Below, one piece after another: positions 1 through 7,855 of a stretch of DNA of 62,505 bases; position 1 is the first letter of the stretch; the number at the start of each line of letters is the position of its first letter. The notes under the pieces were generated by a model, which did not search any database, was not told the DNA's origin, and saw only the letters and a program-made list of their open reading frames with translations. The stretch comes from an uncultured Solirubrobacterales bacterium. GTDB lineage: Bacteria; Actinomycetota; Thermoleophilia; Solirubrobacterales; 70-9. The position numbers and the translations under genes were made by a program. The stretch covers positions 1 to 62,505 of the forward strand of contig CAJAIJ010000029.1 of assembly GCA_903939845.1 (NCBI GenBank), in the 5' to 3' direction.

Positions 1-338
<338 letters not shown>

Positions 339-401
339 GATACTTTTTTCAATAGGCCGCTGTGCGGTTTTGAAGCTCTGCCGGGAACGGTCTCGCAAGG
401 T

Positions 402-518
402 TCCGGTGGTGCAATAGCGCGGTGGAAACACCTCTTCCCATTCCGAACAGAGCAGTTAAGCACCGCAGCGCCGATGGTACTTGGGGGGCAACCCCCTGGG
501 AGAGTAGGTCGCCGCCGG
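402..518 (+). rRNA. rrf: 5S ribosomal RNA
   Basis: About 117 nt with the expected 5S features: complementary ends (TTCCGGTGG and CCGCCGG), the CCGAACAGAGCAGTTAAGC core and the GGGAGAGTAGG loop E/helix IV segment. It lies just downstream of 23S and completes the rrn operon. The ends are estimated from terminal pairing and may be off by a few bases. Confidence 0.95.
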
Positions 519-543
519 TTTTTACTTCGAAGCAGGAAATTCC

Positions 544-574
544 AGGGCCGTCCACGGGGGCGGCCCTCTTTCTG
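544..574 (+). terminator. Intrinsic terminator of the rrn operon
   Basis: AGGGCCG (544-550) pairs perfectly with CGGCCCT (561-567) around a 10-nt loop and is followed by CTTTCT. It lies 25 nt after 5S, where an rrn terminator is expected. Between it and 676 I see no gene, only the hairpin listed at 637-654. Confidence 0.75.
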
Positions 575-636
575 CCTTCAGACGGTCCTTGTGGTGCCTG
601 CATTTCCCTTTCGGTGGATCCCTTCTACTCGCTGAC

Positions 637-654
637 CCTGGCCCGAGGGCCAGG
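637..654 (-). terminator. Strong hairpin 3' of the SOS-box ORF, possible terminator
   Basis: CCTGGCCC and GGGCCAGG are perfect 8-bp arms separated by two bases. On the minus strand the hairpin lies 22 nt after the stop of the ORF at 676-1053. No T-tract follows on either strand, so a terminator role is only inferred from position. Confidence 0.35.
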
Positions 655-675
655 ACCGGGTCCGTCCGGCTCTAC

Positions 676-1053
676 TCAGGCGGCGGTCTGCCAGCTGAGC
701 TCGATTCGAGGGGGCCGGAGGGCTTCCGGCAGCTTCGAGGCAGGAAGGGCCTCTCTGTTACGGGCATCGCCGGAATCACGGCCCTTTCGATGGGAGCGCC
801 TGCTAGGGCCCGCCTCAGACCCGGTGGGCCTCCTCTCTCGGCCTCTCCTGGTTTCCCGATTGGCGCCCGAGTCTCGCTCGGATCGGACGTGGCTCCGACC
901 CTCGCAGGAAAGTGTTCGGGAGTGGTGGTCCCGGTCGCGTGATTCCTTTGCCTCGACGTATTCGAGGCCGTATTCGCCGAGGGTGGCGAACTCGATCAGG
1001 AGGTCGGCGGCGTCGGCGGCCCTGGCAGTCAGTTTCTCGATGTATACGAACAT
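676..1053 (-). CDS. Small hypothetical protein whose start lies in a LexA box
   Basis: I do not recognise a family. The start chosen is the ATG at 1053, which sits inside a LexA-type box exactly as the imuB ATG does; both proteins therefore begin MFVY. Residues 1-39 look like a genuine helical, acidic protein (EKLTARAADAADLLIEF and on) with high G/C at third codon positions. After about residue 40 the predicted protein becomes Arg/Ser-rich and less convincing. A frameshift, an error, or a short peptide followed by untranslated sequence would all fit. The ORF gives 125 aa. It is the next gene after dnaE2 on the same strand. If it is not coding, 575-1151 contains no other gene I can support. 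Confidence 0.4.
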   Translation of the reverse strand: MFVYIEKLTARAADAADLLIEFATLGEYGLEYVEAKESRDRDHHSRTLSCEGRSHVRSERDSGANRETRRGRERRPTGSEAGPSRRSHRKGRDSGDARNREALPASKLPEALRPPRIELSWQTAA

Positions 1054-1062
1054 AGGTTCGTA
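1045..1062 (-). promoter_or_regulatory. LexA (SOS) box 3' of dnaE2
   Basis: CGAACATAGGTTCG with TA flanks matches the actinobacterial SOS operator CGAAC-N4-GTTCG with both half-sites perfect. It covers the ATG of the minus-strand ORF at 676-1053. The near-identical box at imuB, 4.9 kb away, supports a real LexA site. No plus-strand gene starts nearby, so the minus-strand ORF is the likely target. Confidence 0.75.
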
Positions 1063-1103
1063 AGGTAGAGATGGCTCCGGACGGAAGGAAATCCGTGCAA
1101 GGA

Positions 1104-1140
1104 GCTTTGCAAAGACGGAAGCAAAGCCCTTGAATAAGGG
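1104..1140 (-). terminator. Two small hairpins after dnaE2
   Basis: On the minus strand, just after the dnaE2 stop, a CCCTT/AAGGG hairpin (1127-1140) is followed by a GCTTTGC/GCAAAGC hairpin with a 10-nt loop (1104-1127). They could end or attenuate the dnaE2 transcript before the second SOS-box unit. There is no long U-tract, so this is tentative. Confidence 0.3.
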
Positions 1141-1151
1141 AAAAAGTGAAA

Positions 1152-4100
1152 TCACCTTCCGGCTTCGAACGAGTTCGGAGCAGGTATCGACCCCTCCAGT
1201 TCGGGCGCCGGGAGCTCGATTCGGGCGAGGTGCCTTACGACCAGGCTTACCGTGCGGCCGTCCCGTTCGATTCGACCCTGAACCTCGATCAGCCGCGCAG
1301 TCCTGATCAGTTGCCTGTATCGGTCCGCCAGACGTCGGGGAACTATCAGGTTGAGGGCGCCACATTCATCTTCGATCAGGAGGAAGACGGTCCCCTTTGC
1401 AGTCAAGGGGCTCTGTCTGGTCGTCACCAGGCCGGCAGTCCGTATTTCCTCTCCGGCAGGGGAGTCCGTGGCCGCCGTGGTGGTGATCACCTCGGGGTCC
1501 AGTGACGGTCGCAGGAGCTCGAGCGGGTGGGCATCGAAGGAGATGCCCGTGGTCGAATACTCGGCACGAAGCCGATCCCAGGCCGAGGGCTGCGGCAGGC
1601 CCGCGATCGGCTCGAGCGGGAGAGGGATTCGCATCTGGCCGGCTGTGGCAGGCCCTCCGGCAGTCGCGACTCCGGCATCCCAGAGCGCTCGGGTGTCATC
1701 CCCCGCTGAAAGGGATCGGAGGGCGCCCGACCATGCCAGCAGCTCCATTTGCGGCCTCCCGATGCCCGTTCTCGACGCCAGGTCAGGAACCGTTTCGAAG
1801 ATACCCCCGGCCTCGCGTTCCCGGACCACGGTGGAGCCGGCCTCTTCTTCAAGCCCCCGGATGTAGCCGAGCCCGATCCGGACCCCGGGTCCTTCGCGCC
1901 GACGATCGGCAGAATCACGAACCGGGTGGTCCGTCGAGTCTTCCCATTCGGTCGTGCACTCGAACATGCTGGCGTTCACGTCCGGGGGCCAGACCGGGAT
2001 ACCGGACCTCCTTGCCTCCTGGACGAGGCTGTCGGGGGGGTAGAAGCCCATCGGTTGTTCGTTGAGCAGTGAACAGAGGTATTCCGGCCCGTAGTGGACC
2101 TTCAGCCAGGCCGACTGGTAGGCCAGCAGCGCGAAGGCGACAGAGTGAGATTTCGGAAAACCGAACCCCGAGAAGGCCAGGATCGATTCGAACACGTCTG
2201 AAGCGACCGCAGGCTCTACGCCCCTCGCCCCGGCACCCTCCATGAAGGATTCGCGATGGGCGAGTATGGCTTCGTGGGAACGTCTTCGGCTCATCGCCCG
2301 CCTGAGTCCCTCTGCACGGGATGCGGTGAAGCCCGCCACCTCCATCGCGACCTCGATCACCTGCTCCTGAAAGATGATCACCCCCAGGGTTTCTCCGAGC
2401 GGGCCGCGGACCAGCGGGTGCGAGTAGGGAACCCTGTATTCGGGATCGCGACGGAGCATCTTTCGCCGCTCCACATAAGGGTGGACGGCTCCGCCCTGGA
2501 TCGGTCCCGGCCTCACCAGGGCGATCTGGACCGCTAGATCGGCCAGGTCCCGTGGCAGCAATCTCGGCAGGAGCTGCATCTGTGCCCTGCTCTCGATCTG
2601 GAAGACGCCGGTGGTCTCGGCTCTTCTGATCGCCCCGAAGACCTCCTCGTCGTCGAGGTCGATCCGGCTGAGGTCGACTCGTTCGCCCCGGACCCGGGCG
2701 ATCTCGTCCACACACCTCTCGACTGCCGAGAGCATTCCCAGTCCCAGCAGGTCGATCTTCAGGAAGCCCGCGTCCTGACAGGAATCCTTGTCCCACTGGA
2801 CGATCTGACGTCCGTGCATCGAGGCCGGGACGACCGGGCAGACATCGGTCAGTGGGTCGGTAGAGATGATCATCCCGCCCGGGTGCTGAGAGGGATGACG
2901 TGGAAGTCCACAGGCCTGTCCGGTCAGGTCGAGCACGCTCTGCCAGCCTTTCGACGAGGCCCTCTCCGATCCGAGCAGCCTCTCGAGGTCGCCCGAGAGG
3001 GTGGAGGGGTCGCGACCGTGACCGGCGGCCCTTGCGACCTTCTCTATCTCGCCGGATGGCAGGCCGAGGGCCTTCCCGAACTCCCTCACCGCGCCCTTCA
3101 CACGGTAAGTGGGAAACGAGGCGACCAGGGCCGAACGCTCGGTCCCGTATCTCTCGTGGATCCTGAGGATGAGTTCCGCCCTTATGTCTCTGGGAAAATC
3201 GAGGTCGATGTCCGGCACCGATGTCACTTCGTCGTTGAGGAATCTCCCCGGGAAAAGTCCGGCCTCGACGGGGTCCACATGGGAGAGTCCGGTCAGGTAG
3301 CAGACGATCGAACTGACGCTCGAGCCCCTGCCCCTGCCCGGAGGCAGGACGGATCGCGCCGAATCCCTGCCCCGAACCTCCACAGCGACCTCTCGTGCCA
3401 GTTCGAGCAGGTCGTGGTGCAGGAGGAAGAAGCCCGAGAGCCCCAGCCGTGAAATTACCCCGAGCTCTTCCGTCAGCCTCGACGCCGCTTCTCCTTCCCG
3501 GGTCGTACCCCGGTAGAGGGCATCGAATCTGACCGTACAGAGCTCCCTCAGTCGAGCGTCGGTCCCGGGATCACCGGCTCCGGGGTATCGGTAGCCGAGT
3601 TCTCTGTCGAGTTCGAACGTGAGTCTCCCGGCAAGCTCCACGGTCTCCTCGACGGCGCCGGGGTGACACCGGAAGCGGTGCGCCATCTCGTCGGGCGAGA
3701 CCAGGCAGGAGCTGGTGTTGCCGCGCCGCAGGTGCTCGGATTCCACGATTCCCAGACCGTGGCTCGTCGCGACCATCGCGTCCTGGAGCCGGGATCTCTC
3801 CCGGAGGTGAGCGTGGACGTTGCCGGTCGCTACCGTCGGCACCCCAGTCTTGGCCGCGACGGCTTCGAGCCATCGGTTCCTTGCCATGTCGTTTCTCCAG
3901 AAAGGTCGCTGGATCTCGATCCTGAGGTGGTCCCGGCCGAAGATCTCCAGGAGTTCCAGTGCGGCTCGTCGTCCTGACTCGAGTCGTCCTTCCTCAAAGG
4001 TCGAGGCGACCAGGCCCATGCCGGCGCAGCCGGTAAGACAGACCAGGCCTTCCGTTCGCCCCTCCAGGCGATCGAGAGATATCGAAGGCCTGCCTGCCCG

Positions 4101-4439
4101 TCGATCCGGCCTCTCTCTTGTCCCGGCATGGGCTTCGCTCACCAGACCACAGAGGTTCCGGTAGCCGACCGCGCTCTCGACCAGGATCGTCAGGTGACGG
4201 GAACTCCCTCCGGACCGGTCCGCCGAGACGGTCAGCTCGGACCCCGTGATCGCCCTGATGCCGATTCCGCGGCATGCCGTTGCGAACTCCATCGAGCCCC
4301 AGAGTCCGTCGTGGTCGGTCAGGGCCATGGCCTCATACCCCAGATCGGCCGCCCTGGCTGCGAGTTCGAGTGGGGAGGAGGCCCCATCGAGGAAGGAGAA
4401 GGCAGAGTGGCAGTGCAGTTCTACGTAAGGTGCGGCCAC
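1152..4439 (-). CDS. dnaE2: Error-prone DNA polymerase DnaE2 (C-family)
   Basis: A 1095-aa C-family polymerase of the DnaE2 (ImuC) type, the replicative-like subunit of the SOS mutasome that performs error-prone synthesis across lesions. The N-terminal PHP domain has ELHCHSAFSFLDG and LTDHDG. The palm carries VPDIDLDF with catalytic acids D410 and D412, and D563 in FLKIDLLGLGML. An OB-fold lies near the C-terminus (from about residue 980). It is shorter than replicative DnaE and lacks the long C-terminal tail, as DnaE2 does. The GTG start lies 7 bases after the stop of the DUF6504 gene, so it is the third gene of imuB-DUF6504-dnaE2, under the LexA box at imuB. Confidence 0.95.
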   Translation of the reverse strand: MAAPYVELHCHSAFSFLDGASSPLELAARAADLGYEAMALTDHDGLWGSMEFATACRGIGIRAITGSELTVSADRSGGSSRHLTILVESAVGYRNLCGLVSEAHAGTRERPDRRAGRPSISLDRLEGRTEGLVCLTGCAGMGLVASTFEEGRLESGRRAALELLEIFGRDHLRIEIQRPFWRNDMARNRWLEAVAAKTGVPTVATGNVHAHLRERSRLQDAMVATSHGLGIVESEHLRRGNTSSCLVSPDEMAHRFRCHPGAVEETVELAGRLTFELDRELGYRYPGAGDPGTDARLRELCTVRFDALYRGTTREGEAASRLTEELGVISRLGLSGFFLLHHDLLELAREVAVEVRGRDSARSVLPPGRGRGSSVSSIVCYLTGLSHVDPVEAGLFPGRFLNDEVTSVPDIDLDFPRDIRAELILRIHERYGTERSALVASFPTYRVKGAVREFGKALGLPSGEIEKVARAAGHGRDPSTLSGDLERLLGSERASSKGWQSVLDLTGQACGLPRHPSQHPGGMIISTDPLTDVCPVVPASMHGRQIVQWDKDSCQDAGFLKIDLLGLGMLSAVERCVDEIARVRGERVDLSRIDLDDEEVFGAIRRAETTGVFQIESRAQMQLLPRLLPRDLADLAVQIALVRPGPIQGGAVHPYVERRKMLRRDPEYRVPYSHPLVRGPLGETLGVIIFQEQVIEVAMEVAGFTASRAEGLRRAMSRRRSHEAILAHRESFMEGAGARGVEPAVASDVFESILAFSGFGFPKSHSVAFALLAYQSAWLKVHYGPEYLCSLLNEQPMGFYPPDSLVQEARRSGIPVWPPDVNASMFECTTEWEDSTDHPVRDSADRRREGPGVRIGLGYIRGLEEEAGSTVVREREAGGIFETVPDLASRTGIGRPQMELLAWSGALRSLSAGDDTRALWDAGVATAGGPATAGQMRIPLPLEPIAGLPQPSAWDRLRAEYSTTGISFDAHPLELLRPSLDPEVITTTAATDSPAGEEIRTAGLVTTRQSPLTAKGTVFLLIEDECGALNLIVPRRLADRYRQLIRTARLIEVQGRIERDGRTVSLVVRHLARIELPAPELEGSIPAPNSFEAGR

Positions 4440-4446
4440 GACTTCC

Positions 4447-4707
4447 TCAGGCCCGCTGGACGAACCACGCCCCTTCGGGAAGGGACCGGAATACGGTCAG
4501 GTTGTTCCCGCTCACGGTCACCAGTTCGAAGTAATGTCGATGTAGGGGTCGACTCGACCACCAGCCTTCTTCGACCAGCCAGGACTCCCTGATCGAGGTG
4601 ACCTCCCTGCCTCCGACGTGAGTCGGCAGTCCCTCATCGTCCACGATGACCGAAGCCCGGTGGGCGGGGTAGGGGTGCGAGCCCGCGCCAGAGTCCAGGC
4701 CCTTCAC
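4447..4707 (-). CDS. DUF6504 family protein of the imuB-dnaE2 cassette
   Basis: An 86-aa protein whose C-terminal half (GREVTSIRESWLVEEGWW ... HYFELVTV ... LTVFRSLPEGAWFVQRA) has the Trp-rich pattern of DUF6504, a small family usually found between a Y-family polymerase and dnaE2 in actinobacteria. The GTG start overlaps the imuB stop as GTGA, implying translational coupling, and dnaE2 starts 7 bases after its stop. Function is unknown. Position suggests an accessory factor of the mutasome, possibly filling the place of ImuA, which is not present here. Family assignment is by motif memory. Confidence 0.75.
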   Translation of the reverse strand: MKGLDSGAGSHPYPAHRASVIVDDEGLPTHVGGREVTSIRESWLVEEGWWSSRPLHRHYFELVTVSGNNLTVFRSLPEGAWFVQRA

Positions 4708-5924
4708 CGTTCCGGGGCATCGCAGGGGACCAGCATCACCCTGCGCTCCGGAAGTCTGGATCGGGGATTTGCCTCGACCACCTTCAGCAGCCCCGGGCTC
4801 CCGACCACCGCCTTGACCTGTCTCACGGCCTCGTCGATCTTCCTGCGCCTCGATTCCCGGACCTCTTCGAAAAGTGTCGACTGGATCGGGCATGCCCCGG
4901 TCAGAGAGGTCGCGACCATGCTCAGGCCTGCGGGCATGCCCGGGATTGACTCGAGGGCAGGTTCGAAGGGGATCCTGAGCAGGTCGGGATTCGAGGTCGG
5001 AACCTTCGGGGACCGCTCGCAGCGCCAGCTTCCCCCGTCCCTGAGTTCGGCCTCCAGACGGACTGAACGGGCCGCCCGTCCAATGCCGGCCAGGCTGGCC
5101 GCAAGTCTGGAGCAGACCATTGCGAGAGCGGGGGAGAGCCCGATCGAGGAGCCGTCATCCGGAACCTCGACCGTGACTCGTACCTCTTCCTCGGGTCTCC
5201 TGGGACGGAGTAGTTCCTCCCTGCCCGAGGCAACATCCCAGGCTCGCGTTCCGGCCACCCCGAACCTGTCGGTTGCCGGCCCCCTTCCCAGCTGCCTCAG
5301 TTCACCGAGTCGCTCCATGCCCAGCCACCGGAGAGAAGAGATCAGGTCCTCCTCGGAGCCGGGTCCGACCTCGAGTCGCCCTCTGAGGTGATCCAGAGAA
5401 AGCGTGTCCAGTCGCCCCTGAAGTTCTGCGGAGTTCATCGCCCGCACCTCTCCGGCCGAGGTTCCGAGATCCATCGAGGCGGCCAGCCTTGTCGGCCCGA
5501 CTCCGACGAGACATCTGCCCCCGAGCGCCTCGAACAGGCTTTTCAGCAGACCGGGCAACCCTCCGTAGAGCGGAATCAGACCGGTGGGATCGAAGCAGGC
5601 GCTGCCGATCCGAGGCGACTCCACTTCGGCCCCCAGGCCTTCGATCCGGCGGAGCCCGTCCTCCCATGCCCGGACCGCCCTGACCGGATCGGGGCGGAGC
5701 AGCCTCAGTCCGGGACAGACGTCGACCGCCAGACCCACGGTCATCCCGGGTCTCACGCCTCCGATCCTCGCCGCCCGGTTGACGTGCGTTATCTGGCGAT
5801 GCCGCAGACCCCGGCGACGGTCCCCGGGATCCAGTGCGACGGCCGTCCCCTCGGGCCAGGTCTGACCGCTTGCGTCCATGGCTGCACGCAGTTCCAGGTC
5901 AGGCACCGTAACGTATACGAACAT
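4704..5924 (-). CDS. imuB: ImuB-like, catalytically degenerate Y-family polymerase
   Basis: A 406-aa DinB/UmuC-superfamily protein of the ImuB type, a hub that recruits DnaE2 to the sliding clamp. The usual DxDxFxASVE motif is replaced by VYVTVPDLELRAAM and the SIDE-type motif by RIGSACFDPTG, so catalytic carboxylates are missing, as expected for ImuB. Near the C-terminus QSTLF fits a beta-clamp-binding pentapeptide. The start chosen is the ATG at 5924 inside the LexA box; an in-frame ATG at 5942 would add six residues. It is the first gene of an SOS operon with DUF6504 and dnaE2. Confidence 0.88.
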   Translation of the reverse strand: MFVYVTVPDLELRAAMDASGQTWPEGTAVALDPGDRRRGLRHRQITHVNRAARIGGVRPGMTVGLAVDVCPGLRLLRPDPVRAVRAWEDGLRRIEGLGAEVESPRIGSACFDPTGLIPLYGGLPGLLKSLFEALGGRCLVGVGPTRLAASMDLGTSAGEVRAMNSAELQGRLDTLSLDHLRGRLEVGPGSEEDLISSLRWLGMERLGELRQLGRGPATDRFGVAGTRAWDVASGREELLRPRRPEEEVRVTVEVPDDGSSIGLSPALAMVCSRLAASLAGIGRAARSVRLEAELRDGGSWRCERSPKVPTSNPDLLRIPFEPALESIPGMPAGLSMVATSLTGACPIQSTLFEEVRESRRRKIDEAVRQVKAVVGSPGLLKVVEANPRSRLPERRVMLVPCDAPER

Positions 5925-5935
5925 ATGTTCGTATA
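5914..5935 (-). promoter_or_regulatory. LexA (SOS) box at the imuB start
   Basis: A perfect 22-nt palindrome with core CGAACATATGTTCG (5918-5931), the actinobacterial LexA operator. The imuB ATG (5924-5922) lies in the centre, and TATACG on the minus strand ends 5 nt before it. LexA would thus cover the promoter and start codon together, and the mRNA would be leaderless. A plus-strand gene starts at 6039, so divergent control is possible but unproven. Confidence 0.88.
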
Positions 5936-6038
5936 GTTGCACAGAAGCAACGGGTTCGACTCCCGGAAGACAGACGGCCCGGTCCTCGAAGCGCCTGCCG
6001 GATGCGGCCGTCCAGTCGACAGGTCACAATGTCGGGAC

Positions 6039-6374
6039 ATGGGGGATCTGAGCAAGTGCGACTGGTGCGGAGTGGGCTTGGGGGAGAGAGACGGTCTCCG
6101 TCTGGTCAAGCCCGCGAGAAACATGGGTGCTGCCTTCTGTCGGCTCGAACACGTGGTTCCCTGGCTCATGAAAAAGAACGACTGGCACATCCTCGGCACG
6201 GCCGAAGTCCCCGACGCGGCCGACCCGGTCTGTCCGGTTACCGGCGAGGAACTCGACGAGTCCGCGATCTACCTGATCAGATGGCCATCCGACGTCGAAG
6301 TGGCTGATGGATTCTCGGACACCGAGGCTCTCCTCGAGTGGGCCCGCTCGGGAGGCCGTTACGCCCCCGAGTAA
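6039..6374 (+). CDS. Small Cys-rich hypothetical protein
   Basis: A 111-aa protein beginning MGDLSKCDWCGVGL. It has a CxxC pair at residues 7 and 10, a further Cys before RLEH, and a Cys in DPVCPVTGEEL, suggesting a small metal-binding fold. I do not recognise the family. The ATG at 6039 was chosen because it precedes the CxxC; the upstream in-frame extension back to 5937 has no protein-like character. It diverges from imuB, with its start 108 bases from the LexA box. No membrane segment or signal peptide is seen. Confidence 0.65.
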   Translation: MGDLSKCDWCGVGLGERDGLRLVKPARNMGAAFCRLEHVVPWLMKKNDWHILGTAEVPDAADPVCPVTGEELDESAIYLIRWPSDVEVADGFSDTEALLEWARSGGRYAPE

Positions 6375-6456
6375 GCACGGGTTCCATGTGGTCCGAGCGA
6401 ATGGGAAAGGAAGATTCCGGCCCGAGGCGAAGGTCGGAGCAGCCGATATGCGGTGT

Positions 6457-6462
6457 TACGCT
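6457..6462 (+). promoter_or_regulatory. Candidate -10 element for the murA-his operon
   Basis: TACGCT fits the actinobacterial TANNNT -10 and lies about 100 nt before murA in the 190-nt gap after the Cys-rich gene. No convincing -35 is visible. The leader also contains the 12-nt perfect palindrome CTCGATATCGAG at 6509-6520. This is tentative. Confidence 0.35.
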
Positions 6463-6564
6463 AGCCCGACCGGGAAGGTGAAGCGGCACCCCGGTTCCTG
6501 GTGAAACTCTCGATATCGAGTCGAACGGCCGGCTTCGCCCCGGTCCCCGGCAGAGGAATGTCAG

Positions 6565-7851
6565 ATGGAAAAATTCGTAATACAGGGTGGAGTGCCCCTG
6601 TCGGGGGAGATCACCGCCGCCGGCAACAAGAACGCGGCCCTGCCGATCCTCGCCGCCTGCCTTTTGACCGAAGAGGACGTGACCATCGCCAATGTCCCAC
6701 GGATCCGGGATACCGAGGCCCAGATCGCGCTCCTGGAGAAGCTGGGTGTCGAGGTCGAATGGACTGAGCACAACACCGTAAGGCTCTGCGCGCGCAACGT
6801 CTCGACCACGGTGATCGACGAGGAGCTGGCGGCGGCGATCAGGGCCTCCTTCCTTCTCGCCGGGCCACTTCTGGCACGCTTCGGCGAGGTTCGGATGCCG
6901 CCTCCCGGCGGCGATTTCATCGGCCGCCGTCGCCTCGACGCCCATCTCGATGCATTCAGGGATCTCGGAGCGCAGGTGAGCGGTCAGAGGTGGATAGACC
7001 TTCGAGCTCCGGCATCCGGCCTCGAGGCCGGCCGTGTGTTCATGGACGAACCTTCGGTGATGGGAACCGAGAACGCGCTCATGCTCGCGGCACTGATCCC
7101 GGGCGAGACCCAGCTGCTGAACGCTGCGTGCGAACCACATGTGCAGGATCTGGCCAGGCTCCTGGTCGAGATGGGCGCCTCGATCAGTGGCATCGGATCA
7201 AACGTGATGACCGTTACTGGCCGTGACCGGCTCGGAGGTGCAGAGCACCGGGTGAGCCCCGATCACATCGAGATAGCGAGCTTCATGGCTCTGGCCGGTG
7301 CCACGGGCGGCAAGATCAGGGTCAAGGAAGTCGAAGCCGATGACCTGACCATGATCAGGCGACAGTTCCGTCGCCTCGGCTTCCAGTCCGTAATCGAGGG
7401 TGGGGACGTCATCGTGCCCTCGGAGCAGCACCTCAGGATCGAGACCGACGTCGGCGGAGCGATACCGAAGATCGAGGATGGCCCCTGGCCGGCCTTCCCG
7501 GCCGACCTCACCTCGATCGCGCTGGCCCTGGCCACCCAGGCGGAGGGCGAAATCCTCATCTTCGAGAAGATGTTCGAGAACCGCCTCTTCTTCGTCGACA
7601 AACTGGTTGCGATGGGTGCACGGATAACTCTCTGCGACCCACATCGAGCCATCGTCAGCGGACCCAGCCCACTGCACGGAGAGAGGGTCGACAGCCCCGA
7701 CATCCGTGCGGGCATGGCGATGTTGATCGCTGCGCTTGCGGCCGACGGGACTTCCGAAATCGGGAACATCCGCCAGATCGACAGGGGCTACGAGAACATC
7801 GAAGAGCGACTGCGGTCGCTCGGTGCCCGGATCGAACGCGTCCAGGACTGA
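6565..7851 (+). CDS. murA: UDP-N-acetylglucosamine 1-carboxyvinyltransferase
   Basis: A 428-aa EPSP-synthase-fold enzyme that transfers enolpyruvate from PEP to UDP-GlcNAc, the first committed step of peptidoglycan synthesis in the cytosol. It has GNKNAALPILAA near residue 20 and the FLLAGPLLARFG segment. The active-site loop reads PPPGGDFIGRR, so the usual catalytic Cys is Asp (D117), the substitution that makes mycobacterial and chlamydial MurA insensitive to fosfomycin. An AGAGGA Shine-Dalgarno supports this ATG. The stop is 4 bases before hisZ, so murA leads the histidine operon. Confidence 0.95.
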   Translation: MEKFVIQGGVPLSGEITAAGNKNAALPILAACLLTEEDVTIANVPRIRDTEAQIALLEKLGVEVEWTEHNTVRLCARNVSTTVIDEELAAAIRASFLLAGPLLARFGEVRMPPPGGDFIGRRRLDAHLDAFRDLGAQVSGQRWIDLRAPASGLEAGRVFMDEPSVMGTENALMLAALIPGETQLLNAACEPHVQDLARLLVEMGASISGIGSNVMTVTGRDRLGGAEHRVSPDHIEIASFMALAGATGGKIRVKEVEADDLTMIRRQFRRLGFQSVIEGGDVIVPSEQHLRIETDVGGAIPKIEDGPWPAFPADLTSIALALATQAEGEILIFEKMFENRLFFVDKLVAMGARITLCDPHRAIVSGPSPLHGERVDSPDIRAGMAMLIAALAADGTSEIGNIRQIDRGYENIEERLRSLGARIERVQD

Positions 7852-7855
7852 GGCG

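Noticed and set aside
4708-4893. Longer 148-codon version of the DUF6504 gene
   Set aside because: The extra N-terminal part lies inside imuB in another frame and is not protein-like; the GTGA-coupled start fits better.
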